Source: Cyclobacteriaceae bacterium
Lineage (GTDB): Bacteria; Bacteroidota; Bacteroidia; Cytophagales; Cyclobacteriaceae
Length of the DNA stretch: 64,000 bases
Reading direction: 5' to 3'
Assembly (NCBI GenBank): GCA_958296015.1
Contig: CATQIH010000012.1
Location: 66,204 to 130,203 of the forward strand
Below are positions 1-10,006 of the stretch, in pieces; the stretch's first letter is position 1; each line of letters begins with the position of its first letter. Made by a program: the position numbers and the translations under genes. The notes under the pieces are model-generated. The model saw nothing but the letters and a program-made list of their open reading frames with translations, made no database searches and was not told the origin of the DNA.

Positions 1-1
1 C

Positions 2-193
2 AGAACGGCAGCCCTAGAATCTGTGTTGACCCCCGAAATAGAAAAAAAGATGTTGTCTCACACACCTATCAAAAGGTTGGGCACTTCCGATGACATTGCG
101 GGAGCCATGCTTTATTTCGCCTCGCCAATCTCTGAATGGGTAAGCGGCCAAACCATCTTCATCAATGGAGGCGGAGTGCAGACGTTGGAGTAA
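2..193 (+). CDS. short-chain dehydrogenase/reductase, C-terminal part (7-alpha-hydroxysteroid dehydrogenase-like)
   Basis: Only the last 63 codons and the stop lie in the window; the gene runs off the left edge. They match the C-terminal end of a classical SDR enzyme: TPIKRLG, an alpha helix DIAGAMLYFAS, then WVSGQ and a closing INGGGVQ. The ending GGGVQTLE and the preceding spacing most resemble the end of E. coli-type 7-alpha-hydroxysteroid dehydrogenase (HdhA), from memory. The NAD(P)-binding glycine motif and the Ser-Tyr-Lys catalytic residues would be upstream and cannot be checked, so family membership is firm but the substrate is a guess. No gene follows closely on this strand; a tandem repeat array begins 165 bases downstream. 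Confidence 0.85.
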   Translation, partial: RTAALESVLTPEIEKKMLSHTPIKRLGTSDDIAGAMLYFASPISEWVSGQTIFINGGGVQTLE

Positions 194-357
194 TGGCATT
201 GCCAATCTGGTAAGATGAAAAGTACATTTCTGCCGGGTCGTATGTGTTGTATAGTCTTTCTTTTATAGCATCTTCAATGCCTATTAGTTTGCTTAGCGCA
301 TGTTTGCTTATCAGAAAACAACGGTTGTTTGTAGCATGGCCAATATACCCTGACGGA

Positions 358-588
358 TTTGCTGCCAACATGGAGCTTTTTGCTGCGCATATGGTGCTCG
401 GTGCTGCGTTGTTGCAGTAATTTGCTCCATCGTTGCAGCTTTTTGCTCCATTGCCGGAGCATTTTGCTGCATGTAAGGTGCTCAGAACACCAGCGTTGCA
501 GCAATTTGCTCTATCATCGCAGCAATTTGCTCCGTCATCGCAGCAATTTGCTCCATTGTTGCAGCTTTTTGGTGCCGATAAGGAGCAA
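358..588. repeat. 11-unit tandem array, exact 21-nt period
   Basis: Eleven consecutive 21-nt units fill this stretch with no length change between any two. The best-kept units begin TTTGCTCCATCG and end TTGCAGCTT or GCAGCAA. Some units are diverged (for example at 463 and 484), yet the phase is kept. Because 21 is a multiple of 3, short frames stay open on both strands and give seven-residue repeats (LLHRCSF-like on plus; EQIAAMT-like, broken by a stop, on minus). None has a credible start, domain or context, so I do not call a gene. The rest of 194-640 holds no gene I can support. Confidence 0.85.
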
Positions 589-642
589 AATGCCTTGGTG
601 TATAGCCAATATGGTGGGTAAGTAGGGTATTGGGAAGAAAAG

Positions 643-685
643 ACAAAAAAAACAGCCCGGTAGGTATGCGTTCCTACCGGGCTGT
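643..685 (-). terminator. rho-independent terminator of the small helical gene
   Basis: A perfect stem (CAGCCCGGTAGG paired with CCTACCGGGCTG, loop of about 8 nt) is followed on the minus strand by an uninterrupted run of T. It lies about 30 bases after the stop of the minus-strand gene that ends at 714. Confidence 0.9.
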
Positions 686-713
686 GTTTGTATAGGTGTA
701 CGATCAGGTAAAA

Positions 714-1205
714 CTATACCTCATCGTCAGTATTATCTGACGGTCGGCTTCTTCGTTTTTCGAAACGTTTGCTCAGGTCTTCATATACCGGCTTGGCACC
801 CGGAATATTCATCTTGGTATGTAGCTTCACCGTATTATAGTAGGCCAGAGCCGCTAACCAGGCTTCGCTACCTGCCAGCTTGATGGTGTCGTCCAGTTCG
901 GAGCAGATACGGTTCGCCACCTGCAATAGCTCGGATAAGTCGCGCACCGCCTTGAAGTCTATATCCATCTCGCTTACTTTCAGAAAAGATGGTCCCAGGT
1001 CTGGCTGAGACTTAGCATAGCGCAGTGCCTTTTCTACAAAGGGCGCATTGCCGTCACTCATCTTGGGTATCTCGCGACGTTCGTCGGCTGTGAGCGCAAT
1101 CAGGTAGGGCGTCAGTGCCGTGTATACCTCTTCCAGTTTCTTGATGTTAGCCTCCAGTTCTTTGGCAGGAATCTGAATAGAAATCTCGTTTTGTAATCCT
1201 TGCAT
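714..1205 (-). CDS. hypothetical helical protein (163 aa)
   Basis: The protein is soluble, has no signal peptide or membrane segment and is predicted mostly helical: an N-terminal amphipathic helix (residues 5-30), a middle part ending in FVEKALRYAKSQPDLGP, and a conserved-looking segment ELDDTIKLAGSEAWLAALAY followed by PGAKPVYEDLSKRF. The tail is charged (KRRSRPSDNTDDEV). I recall similar multi-copy hypothetical proteins in Bacteroidota, but I know no function. I chose the ATG at 1205; an in-frame ATG at 1259 would add 18 residues that look unrelated. It is monocistronic, with a strong terminator downstream and no close partner. Confidence 0.7.
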   Translation of the reverse strand: MQGLQNEISIQIPAKELEANIKKLEEVYTALTPYLIALTADERREIPKMSDGNAPFVEKALRYAKSQPDLGPSFLKVSEMDIDFKAVRDLSELLQVANRICSELDDTIKLAGSEAWLAALAYYNTVKLHTKMNIPGAKPVYEDLSKRFEKRRSRPSDNTDDEV

Positions 1206-1521
1206 CAGCAAATAATGTTTGAGTAAGTAATAGGACTTGGAAAGCGGACAATCTATCACAGCAGAAGCTTTGCATCAAGGCAAAAGAGCAGAGAACCTTA
1301 CAGGCGTAAGTTTTATGGAGAAAAGGTAGAAAGATTCCAGCACCGGAAGAAAACCAACAAGCACCTACAAAGCTGACAAAACTAAAACGTACAATTCTTG
1401 ATGAGGTGGATTCTTCCTTCTAAAGCATTTGCGTTTAAAGAAACCTGGGATGGCAACGAGCATATTTCAACAGCCTACCTTCTAAATAAGATATGTTGGT
1501 TTACAGACTTTCTATGTTAAT
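1206..1521. other. intergenic stretch without recognised content
   Basis: This gap lies between two minus-strand genes. I see no open frame with a credible start, no RNA gene, no strong hairpin and no repeat shared with the other intergenic regions. It presumably carries the promoter of the helical gene, but no clear TAnnTTTG box stands out. Confidence 0.5.
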
Positions 1522-3890
1522 TCACTCACTCCGCAGGCTATCTACCGGATTGGCGATCGCCGCTTTAACAGATTGATAGCCTACTGTTAGCAGGGTGATG
1601 GCCAGGGAGCAAACAATGGCCAGCACAAATACGGTCGGGCTGATGGAAGTTCGATAAGCAAAGTCTTTGAGCCAGGTATACATCAGAAAATAGGCGCATG
1701 GCGTGGCAATGACAAAGGCAATGAGCACCAGCTTGATATAATCTGTGGAAAACAACAGCAGAATGCTGCTCACAGAAGCTCCCAACACTTTGCGTACGCC
1801 AATTTCCTTGGTGCGCAGTTCTGCGGTGTAGGCTGCCAGCCCAAACAAACCCAGGCAGGAGATGAAGATGGCAATGAAAGCAAAATAGTTGAAGAGCTCG
1901 CCGGTGCGCTGTTCTGCTTTATACATGGCATCGTAGCTTTCATCCAGAAACTGGTATTCAAAAGGGTAGGCGGGGTTCATCTGCTTCCAGCTTGCTTCAG
2001 CAGCAGCCAATGCTTCGGGTATGGCCTGGTTTTCTACCCTGATGTACAGATTGCTGCGCCAATCGGAGAAACGAACAGTACCAGCGGTGCGATAGGCTGG
2101 TGCACCGACTGGAAATTGAAGTTCTGTGCTATGCCAATGATGGTGCCCTTCACGCCATGCAGGCTGAATGCTTTGCCCACCGGGTCAGTGAGTCCCATTT
2201 GCTGTACGGCTTCTTCGTTGAGGATGAAGGCCGTGCTGTCGGTGCCTCGTTCTTTAGAAAAGGCTCTGCCTTCGGCCATCTTGATCTTAAAGGTCGCTAT
2301 AAAATCAAGGTCTACCGAAAGCTGGTTGATCAGCAGGTTCTGATCGGCTGCTTTGCCTTGCCAGTCGGCTCCCGAAGTAGAGCTTGCCACATCGGTCAGG
2401 TTCTGACTGGCTGAGGTGATATACTGCACGCCAGGTTGCTGCAACAGGCTGTTCTTGAAGGCTTCTGTATTTTTATAGAGGTCCCCACTCATGGGTACGA
2501 CAATCACGTTATCTTTGTCGTAACCCAGCTTTTTGTTGCTGATAAACTTTAGCTGATCATCAATGACCAGTGTGCCAATGATGAGTATGATAGACAGAGC
2601 AAACTGTAATACGACCAGTCCTTTTCTCAACACAGTACCGTTCTTTCCGGCTTTGAAGGTGCCTTTTAATACTTTAACCGGTTGGAAAGAAGAAAGAAAC
2701 AATGCCGGATACAGCCCTGAGGTAAGGCCGGTAAACAGTGTGATGCACAGCAAAGTGACGATAACCTGACCATCCAGCAGATCAAAGCTGATGTGTTTCT
2801 GGGCCATGTCATTATACCACGGTAAGACAAGTTCTACCAGCAGCGCAGCCAGCATCACAGCGATCAGGGCAAACAGCGTAGCTTCTCCCAGAAACTGCCC
2901 GATCAGTTGTGACTTAACCGCTCCAATGGTTTTTCGCAACCCTATCTCTTTAGATCGTTTGATAGAACGCGCCGTAGCCAGATTCATAAAGTTGATACAG
3001 GCAATCAGTAGCATAAACAGCGCAATGGCTGAAAAGATGTAGATATATTGTATATCACCATTGCCACTGATGTCCATATCAAAATTAGAGTAGAGGTGAA
3101 TATCGGTCAAAGGTTGTAGGTATAAGAAAATACCATCATAACCGCTGTCTTCCTGAAACCGCTTCTTAAACAAACCTGCCACTTTATCGCTGACCACCTG
3201 GCTGGAGGCTTTATCTTTGAGTTGCACATAGGTGTAATAGTTGAGGTCGCTCCAGTTGTCTTCGCCAATGTTGTGGTGCTGCAAAAACAAGTTGAATGGC
3301 AGCAGATAAGCAAACCGCAGGTGCGAGTTTTCAGGCATATCTTCATATACGCCAGTCACCTTCAGTTCGTCTGTATTGTCGAAGCGAACCGTTTTTCCTA
3401 CGGCCTGCTCACCGCCAAAGTACTTTCGTGCCAGCGACTGTGATAAGATGATAGACTTTGGATCAGTGAGCGCAGTGGCCGGATTTCCTTCCAGGAAATG
3501 AAAGCTGAACATGTCCAGTGTGGCCGGATCAGTATAGGCACCATCTTGCTCTTGGTAAGGCTGGTCATCGTAGGTAATCAGGGAACGATCTATGAGATTG
3601 TAGCGGGTCACGTTTTCTATCTCCGGTATTTCACTCCCGATGAAATCAGCAAAAGGTGCGGGTGTCGTTGTGTAGGCTGCTTCCTTGCCTGCAATGTTCT
3701 GTTTGATGATCGCTCTGTATAACTGATGGGCATTCGTGTGATAGCGGTCGTAGCTGAGTTCATCGCCTACCCACAGCAAAATAAGCAGCGCAGTAGCGAT
3801 ACCAATGGCCAGACCACCAATGTTGATCAGCGAATAAACCTTGTTGTTAAACAGATTTCTGAAAGCGACTTTGAGATAGTTCCTGAACAT
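1522..3890 (-). pseudogene. MacB/FtsX-type ABC transporter permease, broken by one frameshift
   Basis: Two adjacent minus-strand frames (2034-3890 and 1522-2010) make one protein of about 790 residues, the usual length for the Bacteroidota ABC permeases with a MacB-like periplasmic core and two FtsX domains. The N-terminal start MFRNYLKVAFRNLFNNK, first transmembrane helix, periplasmic domain, FtsX core with RSKEIGLRKTIGA, and second FtsX core with LRTKEIGVRKVLGAS are all present. The frame is lost near 2064: APLVLFVSP should continue DWRSNLYIRVENQ, and restoring one base in the CCGATTGG context does this. The rest is undamaged. Such permeases normally work with a MacB-type ATPase to move substrates or lipoproteins; no ATPase gene is adjacent here. 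It is either a recent pseudogene or a base-call error. Confidence 0.88.
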
Positions 3891-4088
3891 GAGTAATAGG
3901 ATTTAGCATGGTATAATGAAAACCGTATTAAAGATTATCAAAAAAGTATGCCATCTTAAAAACATGCCTTTAGACATTGTATGAAGGGATTGAATCAGAT
4001 AAAACTGTTCGCTAACGTACAGTAGTGTTGAATATCGGACACTATTATCTACTGTAAGGCTTCCATTGCGCAATGGCAAAACACCACA

Positions 4089-4676
4089 TCAGGATTTTAT
4101 AGCCTGAACCACTTCTTCGTCCAGCGGTGAAATGGCAGGCCCGAAATAATGGGTCAACATGCCGTTGGTATCGATGAGGTATTTGCTGAAATTCCAGTCC
4201 GGGGCGTGGTTGTTCCAGCCGTTTTGTGTAGCATCCGTCAGCCAGTAGAAGACATTAGACTGCCCCGGCCCTTTGGTGACTTTACACTTTTGGGTAATAG
4301 GAAAAGTAACGCCGTAGTTCAACTGGCAGAACTGCGCAATCTCCTGATCACTGCCCTTTTCCTGCTCTCTAAAATCATTGGCCGGAAAGCCTATGATCGT
4401 TAAGCCTTCCTGCTGCTGCTCGTACAGTTCCTGTAATTCGGCATACTGACCGGTGTAGCCACAGTTGGAGGCCGTATTGACCAGCAATACTTTCTTTCCC
4501 TGCAAATCAGCAAAAGGCAGCTCTTTGCCACCAATCAGCACTGTGCGTAACGCATAAAAAGAATGCAAAGGTGGGGTCTGCTGTTTGTTGCGTATGATTC
4601 TTCCCTTGTCACCTGATTTGCTGATGCGCATGGTGAGAGGATAGCTCAACTTCAACAGTTTCTGTTTGATGTTCAT
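4089..4676 (-). CDS. glutathione peroxidase family protein
   Basis: A 195-residue thioredoxin-fold peroxidase. The peroxidatic cysteine lies in VNTASNCGYT, followed by IGFPANDFREQEKG (the family's GFPCNQF region with Asn-Asp in place of Cys-Asn), a further cysteine in QFCQLNYGVTFPI that could act as resolving cysteine, and the catalytic Trp-Asn pair in WNFSKYLID. Bacterial members of this type usually reduce hydroperoxides with thioredoxin rather than glutathione. There is no clear signal peptide; the extra 45 basic N-terminal residues (MNIKQKLLKLSYPLTMRISK) are longer than the common 160-residue form and could include an N-terminal anchor. Monocistronic. Confidence 0.92.
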   Translation of the reverse strand: MNIKQKLLKLSYPLTMRISKSGDKGRIIRNKQQTPPLHSFYALRTVLIGGKELPFADLQGKKVLLVNTASNCGYTGQYAELQELYEQQQEGLTIIGFPANDFREQEKGSDQEIAQFCQLNYGVTFPITQKCKVTKGPGQSNVFYWLTDATQNGWNNHAPDWNFSKYLIDTNGMLTHYFGPAISPLDEEVVQAIKS

Positions 4677-4857
4677 GTGTCTGTTTGTTACGATTCTTTT
4701 AATGTCACCATAAAGTGCTTACGCTGCAAATAACTAGAAGCAACATGGAGCCTTAAATGTTTATACGACACCTAAGAAATGACAAGGCTACCTGAACAAG
4801 ATCAATAAATACGTATGAGGTAAATAACGAATAGCACAACAAGGCGACGGGCAATGG

Positions 4858-7800
4858 CTATCGCAGAATATACAGTTTGCCAAAGCCATGCTTGAAGGCT
4901 TTATCGGCAGAAGTTTCGCGGTGGTCTATCTCTTTGCCACCCTGGCGTACAGCTACTCGGTAGAGATATACGCCATTGGCCAGTTGGTCGCCAAACTCAT
5001 CGCGTCCATCCCAGGCATATGAGGTCATGTTGTTGCCAATGCGGATGGGGCCGATTTCATCCTGGGTGATCTCCCGCACAATCTTGCCGCTCACCGTCAT
5101 GATCTGAATCTTGAGCTGGTCAGGAATGTCCGAACCGGTCAGGGTGAACACAAAGCGCGTGCTGGTGGAGAATGGGTTGGGGTACGGGTAAAAGTTGGTA
5201 ATCGTAGAAGCATTGATGACTTCAAAATTTATAGCATAAGGTTCTGCACCGGAGGCATTGCCACTGGCATCGCTGGCTTGTACGCTTAGGGTGTATATGC
5301 CATCTTCCAGCGGGTCGGGTTGGTAGCTAACCTTGAAGGGCTGGTCTTCCGTAGCAGGCGTCCAGCTCACCTGCGGACTGCCTAGGTCTATGCGCTTGCG
5401 GTGGCTGCTCATGGTTCTGGCGTTGCTTGCTGAGGCAGTTTCTTCACTTTCTGCTTTGCTCAGGTAAATATCAATGCCAGTAGTATCTTGTTTGAACCGG
5501 TAAAGATTTTCATCCCGCAGCTCCATTGTGATCAGCGGGTTGGGTGCCACAATATCGCCATCCATGATGTAGATACCATTAAAAGTCACATCGATGACCG
5601 GATTTGTCTTATCTGCTTTCACCGTCAGAAAGTCTGCCAGTCTTAGCTGGTTGTTATCGTATGCCTGCTCTCTGAGAATGCCGGGATTCACATTGACCCG
5701 TAGATCGCTGACGCCGGCTTTGCCTAGGGTGTTCACCGGTATACGGAAGCTGACTGTATCGCCACTGCCTGCGGGAGCAATTTTGAATGTATCTGCTAAA
5801 GTTGTTTTGTTTTGCCGGTGATCGTAAGCGTATGCTACGGTGAGAGAATCTGAGAAGGCTACATCTGCTATATTGTAAAAACTAAAAATAGCTTCTTCCG
5901 ACTGCCCTTCCTGTAGGTTACGCCTGGTGCTCTGGTTGGCAGGCATGAGTGTGACACCTTCTGGTACGCCGGTATATACGGCCAGCCATTTCTCAAGTTG
6001 TACCGGAGTCAGATTGGTTTTGTCTGTTGCAAAAAGCTTCAGATGCAGATAAGGATATTGCGCGGCGTCTACCTGCGAAATGTCTACATTTGGCGTGCCT
6101 GCAATATCTTCATACAAGATGGTTTGTACGCCCGACAAGCTTTCAGCCACTACTTGAAGGGTTACTTCATCGGTACTTTCTATGTCTGTAAGGCGGTGTT
6201 GCAGAGAAACCCAGCTCGATGCCGGTCCGATTCTCCTGGAGAAGATAGTGCCTGAACTATAGCGGCTGCTGATATTTTCCTGCAACGAAATCTGCTGCTC
6301 TGTCACGGGTAACCCGCCATCAGGAGCAGCCCGCAATACCGTGGCACTGCCCGGTGCGCCTCCCTTCCTACCCAGAATGATTAGAGGCTCGCCATTCTGT
6401 AGGCCGGTCACCTCTACAGGTGCAACGCCTATGTCTGCCAGTTTTTCCAACGTAACTGCCTGCCAGCTTTCAAACTCTGCTGTACCAATGGTGAAAATCA
6501 GTACGGCATCACCTTCTTTCACACCGTCAATGTATGTTTCCAGCATCCCCTTAGTGTTTACCTGCTGGTTGCTGAGGGTATTGACTACCTGCGGCAAGGG
6601 TCCGCAATTGTTGGGGTCCAGGTCGTCAAATCCATTGGGTGGAATACCCAGATAAGGGCGCAACGACTCTTTTTCAAAGGCCACACCGTTGATAGAATTG
6701 TCGCGGCACTTGATGGCAGATACCGTAGAGAACAAAAACTGCTTGCCACTGATAGACAACTGCGGATAGCTGACCGTTTCGTTGCCGCCATACGTGGTCA
6801 TATCTATGGCGATGCTGGTTTCCTCGAAGCTCCACCAGCCATGGTCGTTGCTTAGCTGTGAGAGGCTATTCTGCTGCAACTGTGCCGGTTGAATCTGTGC
6901 CCATCCTTTGCCACTGTTGCCAATATACGTAAACGAGTGCTGCGACCAGGCATCTATTTCTCCTTCCCTGGGTTCGGCAAATTTAGTGCGCCAGTAGTAT
7001 ACGGTACTATCTGCTACCACGGGCAAGGTAAGCGGCCAGGTAGCCAGTGACACCGCCTCTTTGCTGAATGTTTGCTTTACCGGACTATCAAAAGCTGCCG
7101 ACGTGTCTGCTTCAAACAGGAAGGTGCGGCGTTGCTGTTCTTCCAGTGCTCCCTGTAGGTTGCCTGGCTGCACCTGGAGCAACACATTGGCCTGGTTTGC
7201 CATGGCATAGTTGTATGGGAGCAGGTTGACGGTTCCACCCAGAGGCATGTTATATTCCAGGGTTGCGCGGTTGTTGTTGTCGCTGAGTTCATCCAGCGAG
7301 TCGGGGCTATCCAGCACTACTTCAAAGCGGTTGATGCCGTAAGCTTCTGCCTTGGGCAGATCGTCCTGGCTGTCTTTGATCACAAACTGGAGTGTATCTT
7401 CATACGCAATGGCAGGAAAAGCCACCGGCCCATAGCTGATGACTTTCCCATTTGTCAGCGTGCGGTTCACACTGACGCGAAGTGAATCGGAAGTGACAGT
7501 ACCATAGTTTCTGACGATAACATCAATGGCAAAGGAATCGCTGTAGGCCGTGACGGGCTGGTCGGTGAGAGAGGCTACCGAGAGGTTGTTGTTGCTGGTG
7601 CCGTAGTCTATCTTGCTTCTGCCAAAAAGTCGCACAGCAGGATCTCCCTGTAAGACCATCTGCTGAACATTGGTGGTATGTACCTCGTTGGCAGTTCCGC
7701 TAAATAGCTCTATGAAGCGTTTGTCTGTCTCTTTTTTGATATGTCCCAGAGAAGCATCTATGAAGGCACTGTCTTCGAAGGCAGTTTCATAGAAGCTGCC

Positions 7801-9999
7801 GGAATAGAGCTTTAGCATATTAGACAAGCCCTCGGCACTGTGCGCCAGTACGTTGAGTGCTCCTTTGTCGGGCGTGGCAATCCAGTCCTCTCCAAAGGTA
7901 AGGGTATTGCTATAAATATTGCCTGCGTTGCAGCCATTGACTAGAATGGTCGGATATTTCCCTTTGTTGTGGTATCCCAGTTCAGTATTAGATACATACC
8001 CGATCTCAATATCTGTGCGGATGATAGAGGAATGTCCGAAGAAAGTGATCAGTGCCAGTCCTTTGTTCACCTCGTCGGCAATGTTGATCAGTTCGGTAGC
8101 GTTGTTGGTGGTTTTGGACAAGGTAGATACTCTTCCGCCCAAGTAGTTGCCCGTCGCCTGGTCTTTGAACTGATCTACATAGATGGAAAACAGCTTCAAT
8201 TCGTTGACTGTTACGCCTCCACTGAGGTGTACCAAGCGTTTTTTCCAAAGAGCCTCTCTGGTGCTTGAGGCATTGTAGTCCATCGCCAGGGGCCTAGACT
8301 CCTGCTCTTTTACCTTATCTAGGTAAGCGGCTACTTCTGCTGCGTTGCGGGCAGCGATCCTGCCGGTAGGAATAGTCTCATGAACGCCGCTTTCGGCGAG
8401 TCCGGCAGTTAGCAACACATCGGAGCCAGGCATTCCACCTGTCATTACATAGTCGTGAACGGTAGCCAGCGTAGGGTCTGTCCGGTAATAGTTGTAGTTG
8501 ACGGTAAGTCCTTTGCCGATGAGCAACAGGTATTCGGGATTGCCCTGCGTGAGCATATAGTCGGCAAAGTGCCGGATAGCCAGCGGCGATATATCGCCAT
8601 AACTGAACTGGTCTATGAGCTGCTGCATGGTGACAACCTGGGTTGTGTAGCCTCCTCCGGCTGCCGACGACCGGTAGCTGGCATAAGCACTCACCGGATC
8701 AGCATATTGCCCGGCGGCAAGCTGCATCTGTGCATGGCTGATCATCAGGAAGTTGGCCGCTGTGTTTACTTTGCTGAAGGTCACCTTTTTTACTACCATA
8801 TTGCTTTGGTAAGCTCCCAGAAACAACTTTCTGGCTACACCTGTATTGGGCACCACCGCATTCAGCTTACCGTTTGTCTGGCTAAAGCCAATATTGCCCA
8901 CCTCATCCTGGCTGGTGATGTCCAGCAATACCGGCGACTGTGGTGCACCGGCAACGCTGATGAAAGATTTGCCCTGTACACTAGATGTAAGCTGAAGTAC
9001 TTTGCTGTTTTCCTGGCTGGCATCTGTTGCCTGCGGATAGGTGAGCTTTATATAAGAAACCGATACATTATCAGCCCGCCCGTCGATGCCCTGTGGTGTG
9101 ATACGCACGGTCAGTTGTCCGTTGCTGATGTCACTCCACTCAATGGTTTGGGTAATGCTGGCTATATCGTAATAACTGAAGCTGGCATCTTCCAGAGGAC
9201 GCAGGGTGCTGTTGGAGCTTCCTACTCTCTGTACAGCTACTTTGTGCTGTTGGTTGTTGCGCCCGGTAAGCAGTATTTCCAGCTGAGGCTTGGGACCAGC
9301 GACATATTGTTTGTCGGCAGACAGGGTGTAATCTACTGAGCTGCCCTGCTGTATCCGTGGACCGGTCCAGCCTTCGGCATAGTCAAAATCACTCAAATGG
9401 TTGTTGAGCGATGAACCAATAGGGTATTGCCTTCCCAGCGCATAGTCGCTGGTGAGTAGCAGTAGCTTTTCTTCCAGGTGATACGCTTCTGCCGGTAGTC
9501 CGCTCACGTTGTTTTCAGCAAAGGAGGCCATGCGTTTGCCGTTGGTGCCATCCAGTCGCCAGGTGAGAAAATAGCTTGCCGTGTCTGAATAGAGGTTGTA
9601 GTAAGGATGAGGCTGTGCTTCCGGGGTAATATAAAGGTTGGTCTCGCCAGCACCATCATTGCGCTGCCCGTAGAACACAACATAGTCTTGCGCATCGAAG
9701 CGAGCATCCTGCTGCCCCTGTAGGATGATCGCCTGCTCCTTGCCTCGAAAGAAGAGCTGTACTCGCCGCGGGTCTATGCTATTTACCGGAAACCCGGCTT
9801 GCAGCAGGGCGTTATAGTCCAGTTTGTAGATGCCATCCTGTGCTACGGAAATTTTGAAGTATGTCTGGCTGTAGTTGATCCATTCGTTGCCAAAACGCTG
9901 TCCATACGCAGCAGAAGAAAAGACACACAAACTGACAACAGCTACCCATACCATCACTGACTGCCCGGCTACAGACAGCCTTCGAGCATAACACGGCAT
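4858..9999 (-). CDS. porU2: large C25-family type IX secretion sortase (PorU2-like)
   Basis: A 1713-residue exported protein. A signal peptide (hydrophobic VMVWVAVVSLCVF, then AAYGQ) is followed by beta-rich domains and a gingipain-like Peptidase_C25 domain with the usual IPTGRIAARNAAEVAAYLDK segment. The catalytic pair is visible: His656 in TFFGHSS and Cys690 in VNGCNAGN. CARDB/Ig-like domains follow, and the end carries NPFSTSTRFVF and a FlgD-type sorting fold with WDGRDEFGDQLANGVYLYRV. This is the architecture named PorU2 in Cytophagales, longer than the roughly 1150-residue PorU. PorU cleaves the C-terminal signal of T9SS cargo and links it to lipopolysaccharide; here that role is inferred. 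I chose the ATG at 9999, 7 nt after the upstream stop; TTG/GTG codons just upstream overlap the preceding gene. Confidence 0.88.
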   Translation of the reverse strand: MPCYARRLSVAGQSVMVWVAVVSLCVFSSAAYGQRFGNEWINYSQTYFKISVAQDGIYKLDYNALLQAGFPVNSIDPRRVQLFFRGKEQAIILQGQQDARFDAQDYVVFYGQRNDGAGETNLYITPEAQPHPYYNLYSDTASYFLTWRLDGTNGKRMASFAENNVSGLPAEAYHLEEKLLLLTSDYALGRQYPIGSSLNNHLSDFDYAEGWTGPRIQQGSSVDYTLSADKQYVAGPKPQLEILLTGRNNQQHKVAVQRVGSSNSTLRPLEDASFSYYDIASITQTIEWSDISNGQLTVRITPQGIDGRADNVSVSYIKLTYPQATDASQENSKVLQLTSSVQGKSFISVAGAPQSPVLLDITSQDEVGNIGFSQTNGKLNAVVPNTGVARKLFLGAYQSNMVVKKVTFSKVNTAANFLMISHAQMQLAAGQYADPVSAYASYRSSAAGGGYTTQVVTMQQLIDQFSYGDISPLAIRHFADYMLTQGNPEYLLLIGKGLTVNYNYYRTDPTLATVHDYVMTGGMPGSDVLLTAGLAESGVHETIPTGRIAARNAAEVAAYLDKVKEQESRPLAMDYNASSTREALWKKRLVHLSGGVTVNELKLFSIYVDQFKDQATGNYLGGRVSTLSKTTNNATELINIADEVNKGLALITFFGHSSIIRTDIEIGYVSNTELGYHNKGKYPTILVNGCNAGNIYSNTLTFGEDWIATPDKGALNVLAHSAEGLSNMLKLYSGSFYETAFEDSAFIDASLGHIKKETDKRFIELFSGTANEVHTTNVQQMVLQGDPAVRLFGRSKIDYGTSNNNLSVASLTDQPVTAYSDSFAIDVIVRNYGTVTSDSLRVSVNRTLTNGKVISYGPVAFPAIAYEDTLQFVIKDSQDDLPKAEAYGINRFEVVLDSPDSLDELSDNNNRATLEYNMPLGGTVNLLPYNYAMANQANVLLQVQPGNLQGALEEQQRRTFLFEADTSAAFDSPVKQTFSKEAVSLATWPLTLPVVADSTVYYWRTKFAEPREGEIDAWSQHSFTYIGNSGKGWAQIQPAQLQQNSLSQLSNDHGWWSFEETSIAIDMTTYGGNETVSYPQLSISGKQFLFSTVSAIKCRDNSINGVAFEKESLRPYLGIPPNGFDDLDPNNCGPLPQVVNTLSNQQVNTKGMLETYIDGVKEGDAVLIFTIGTAEFESWQAVTLEKLADIGVAPVEVTGLQNGEPLIILGRKGGAPGSATVLRAAPDGGLPVTEQQISLQENISSRYSSGTIFSRRIGPASSWVSLQHRLTDIESTDEVTLQVVAESLSGVQTILYEDIAGTPNVDISQVDAAQYPYLHLKLFATDKTNLTPVQLEKWLAVYTGVPEGVTLMPANQSTRRNLQEGQSEEAIFSFYNIADVAFSDSLTVAYAYDHRQNKTTLADTFKIAPAGSGDTVSFRIPVNTLGKAGVSDLRVNVNPGILREQAYDNNQLRLADFLTVKADKTNPVIDVTFNGIYIMDGDIVAPNPLITMELRDENLYRFKQDTTGIDIYLSKAESEETASASNARTMSSHRKRIDLGSPQVSWTPATEDQPFKVSYQPDPLEDGIYTLSVQASDASGNASGAEPYAINFEVINASTITNFYPYPNPFSTSTRFVFTLTGSDIPDQLKIQIMTVSGKIVREITQDEIGPIRIGNNMTSYAWDGRDEFGDQLANGVYLYRVAVRQGGKEIDHRETSADKAFKHGFGKLYILR

Positions 10000-10006
10000 A
10001 TGCTTA

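Noticed and set aside
162..371. Open minus-strand frame of 69 codons next to the 21-nt array
   Set aside because: It overlaps the 3' end of the SDR gene, has no promoter, family or conserved motif that I recognise, and its first codons lie in the repeat array.
359..625. Plus-strand frame giving seven-residue LLxxxSx repeats
   Set aside because: The frame is open because the 21-nt unit lacks stops. Cys/Arg/His-rich content and lack of any domain or credible start argue against a gene.
8455..9339. 294-codon open frame on the plus strand
   Set aside because: It lies wholly antisense to the PorU-like sortase, whose reading is supported by domains and catalytic residues.
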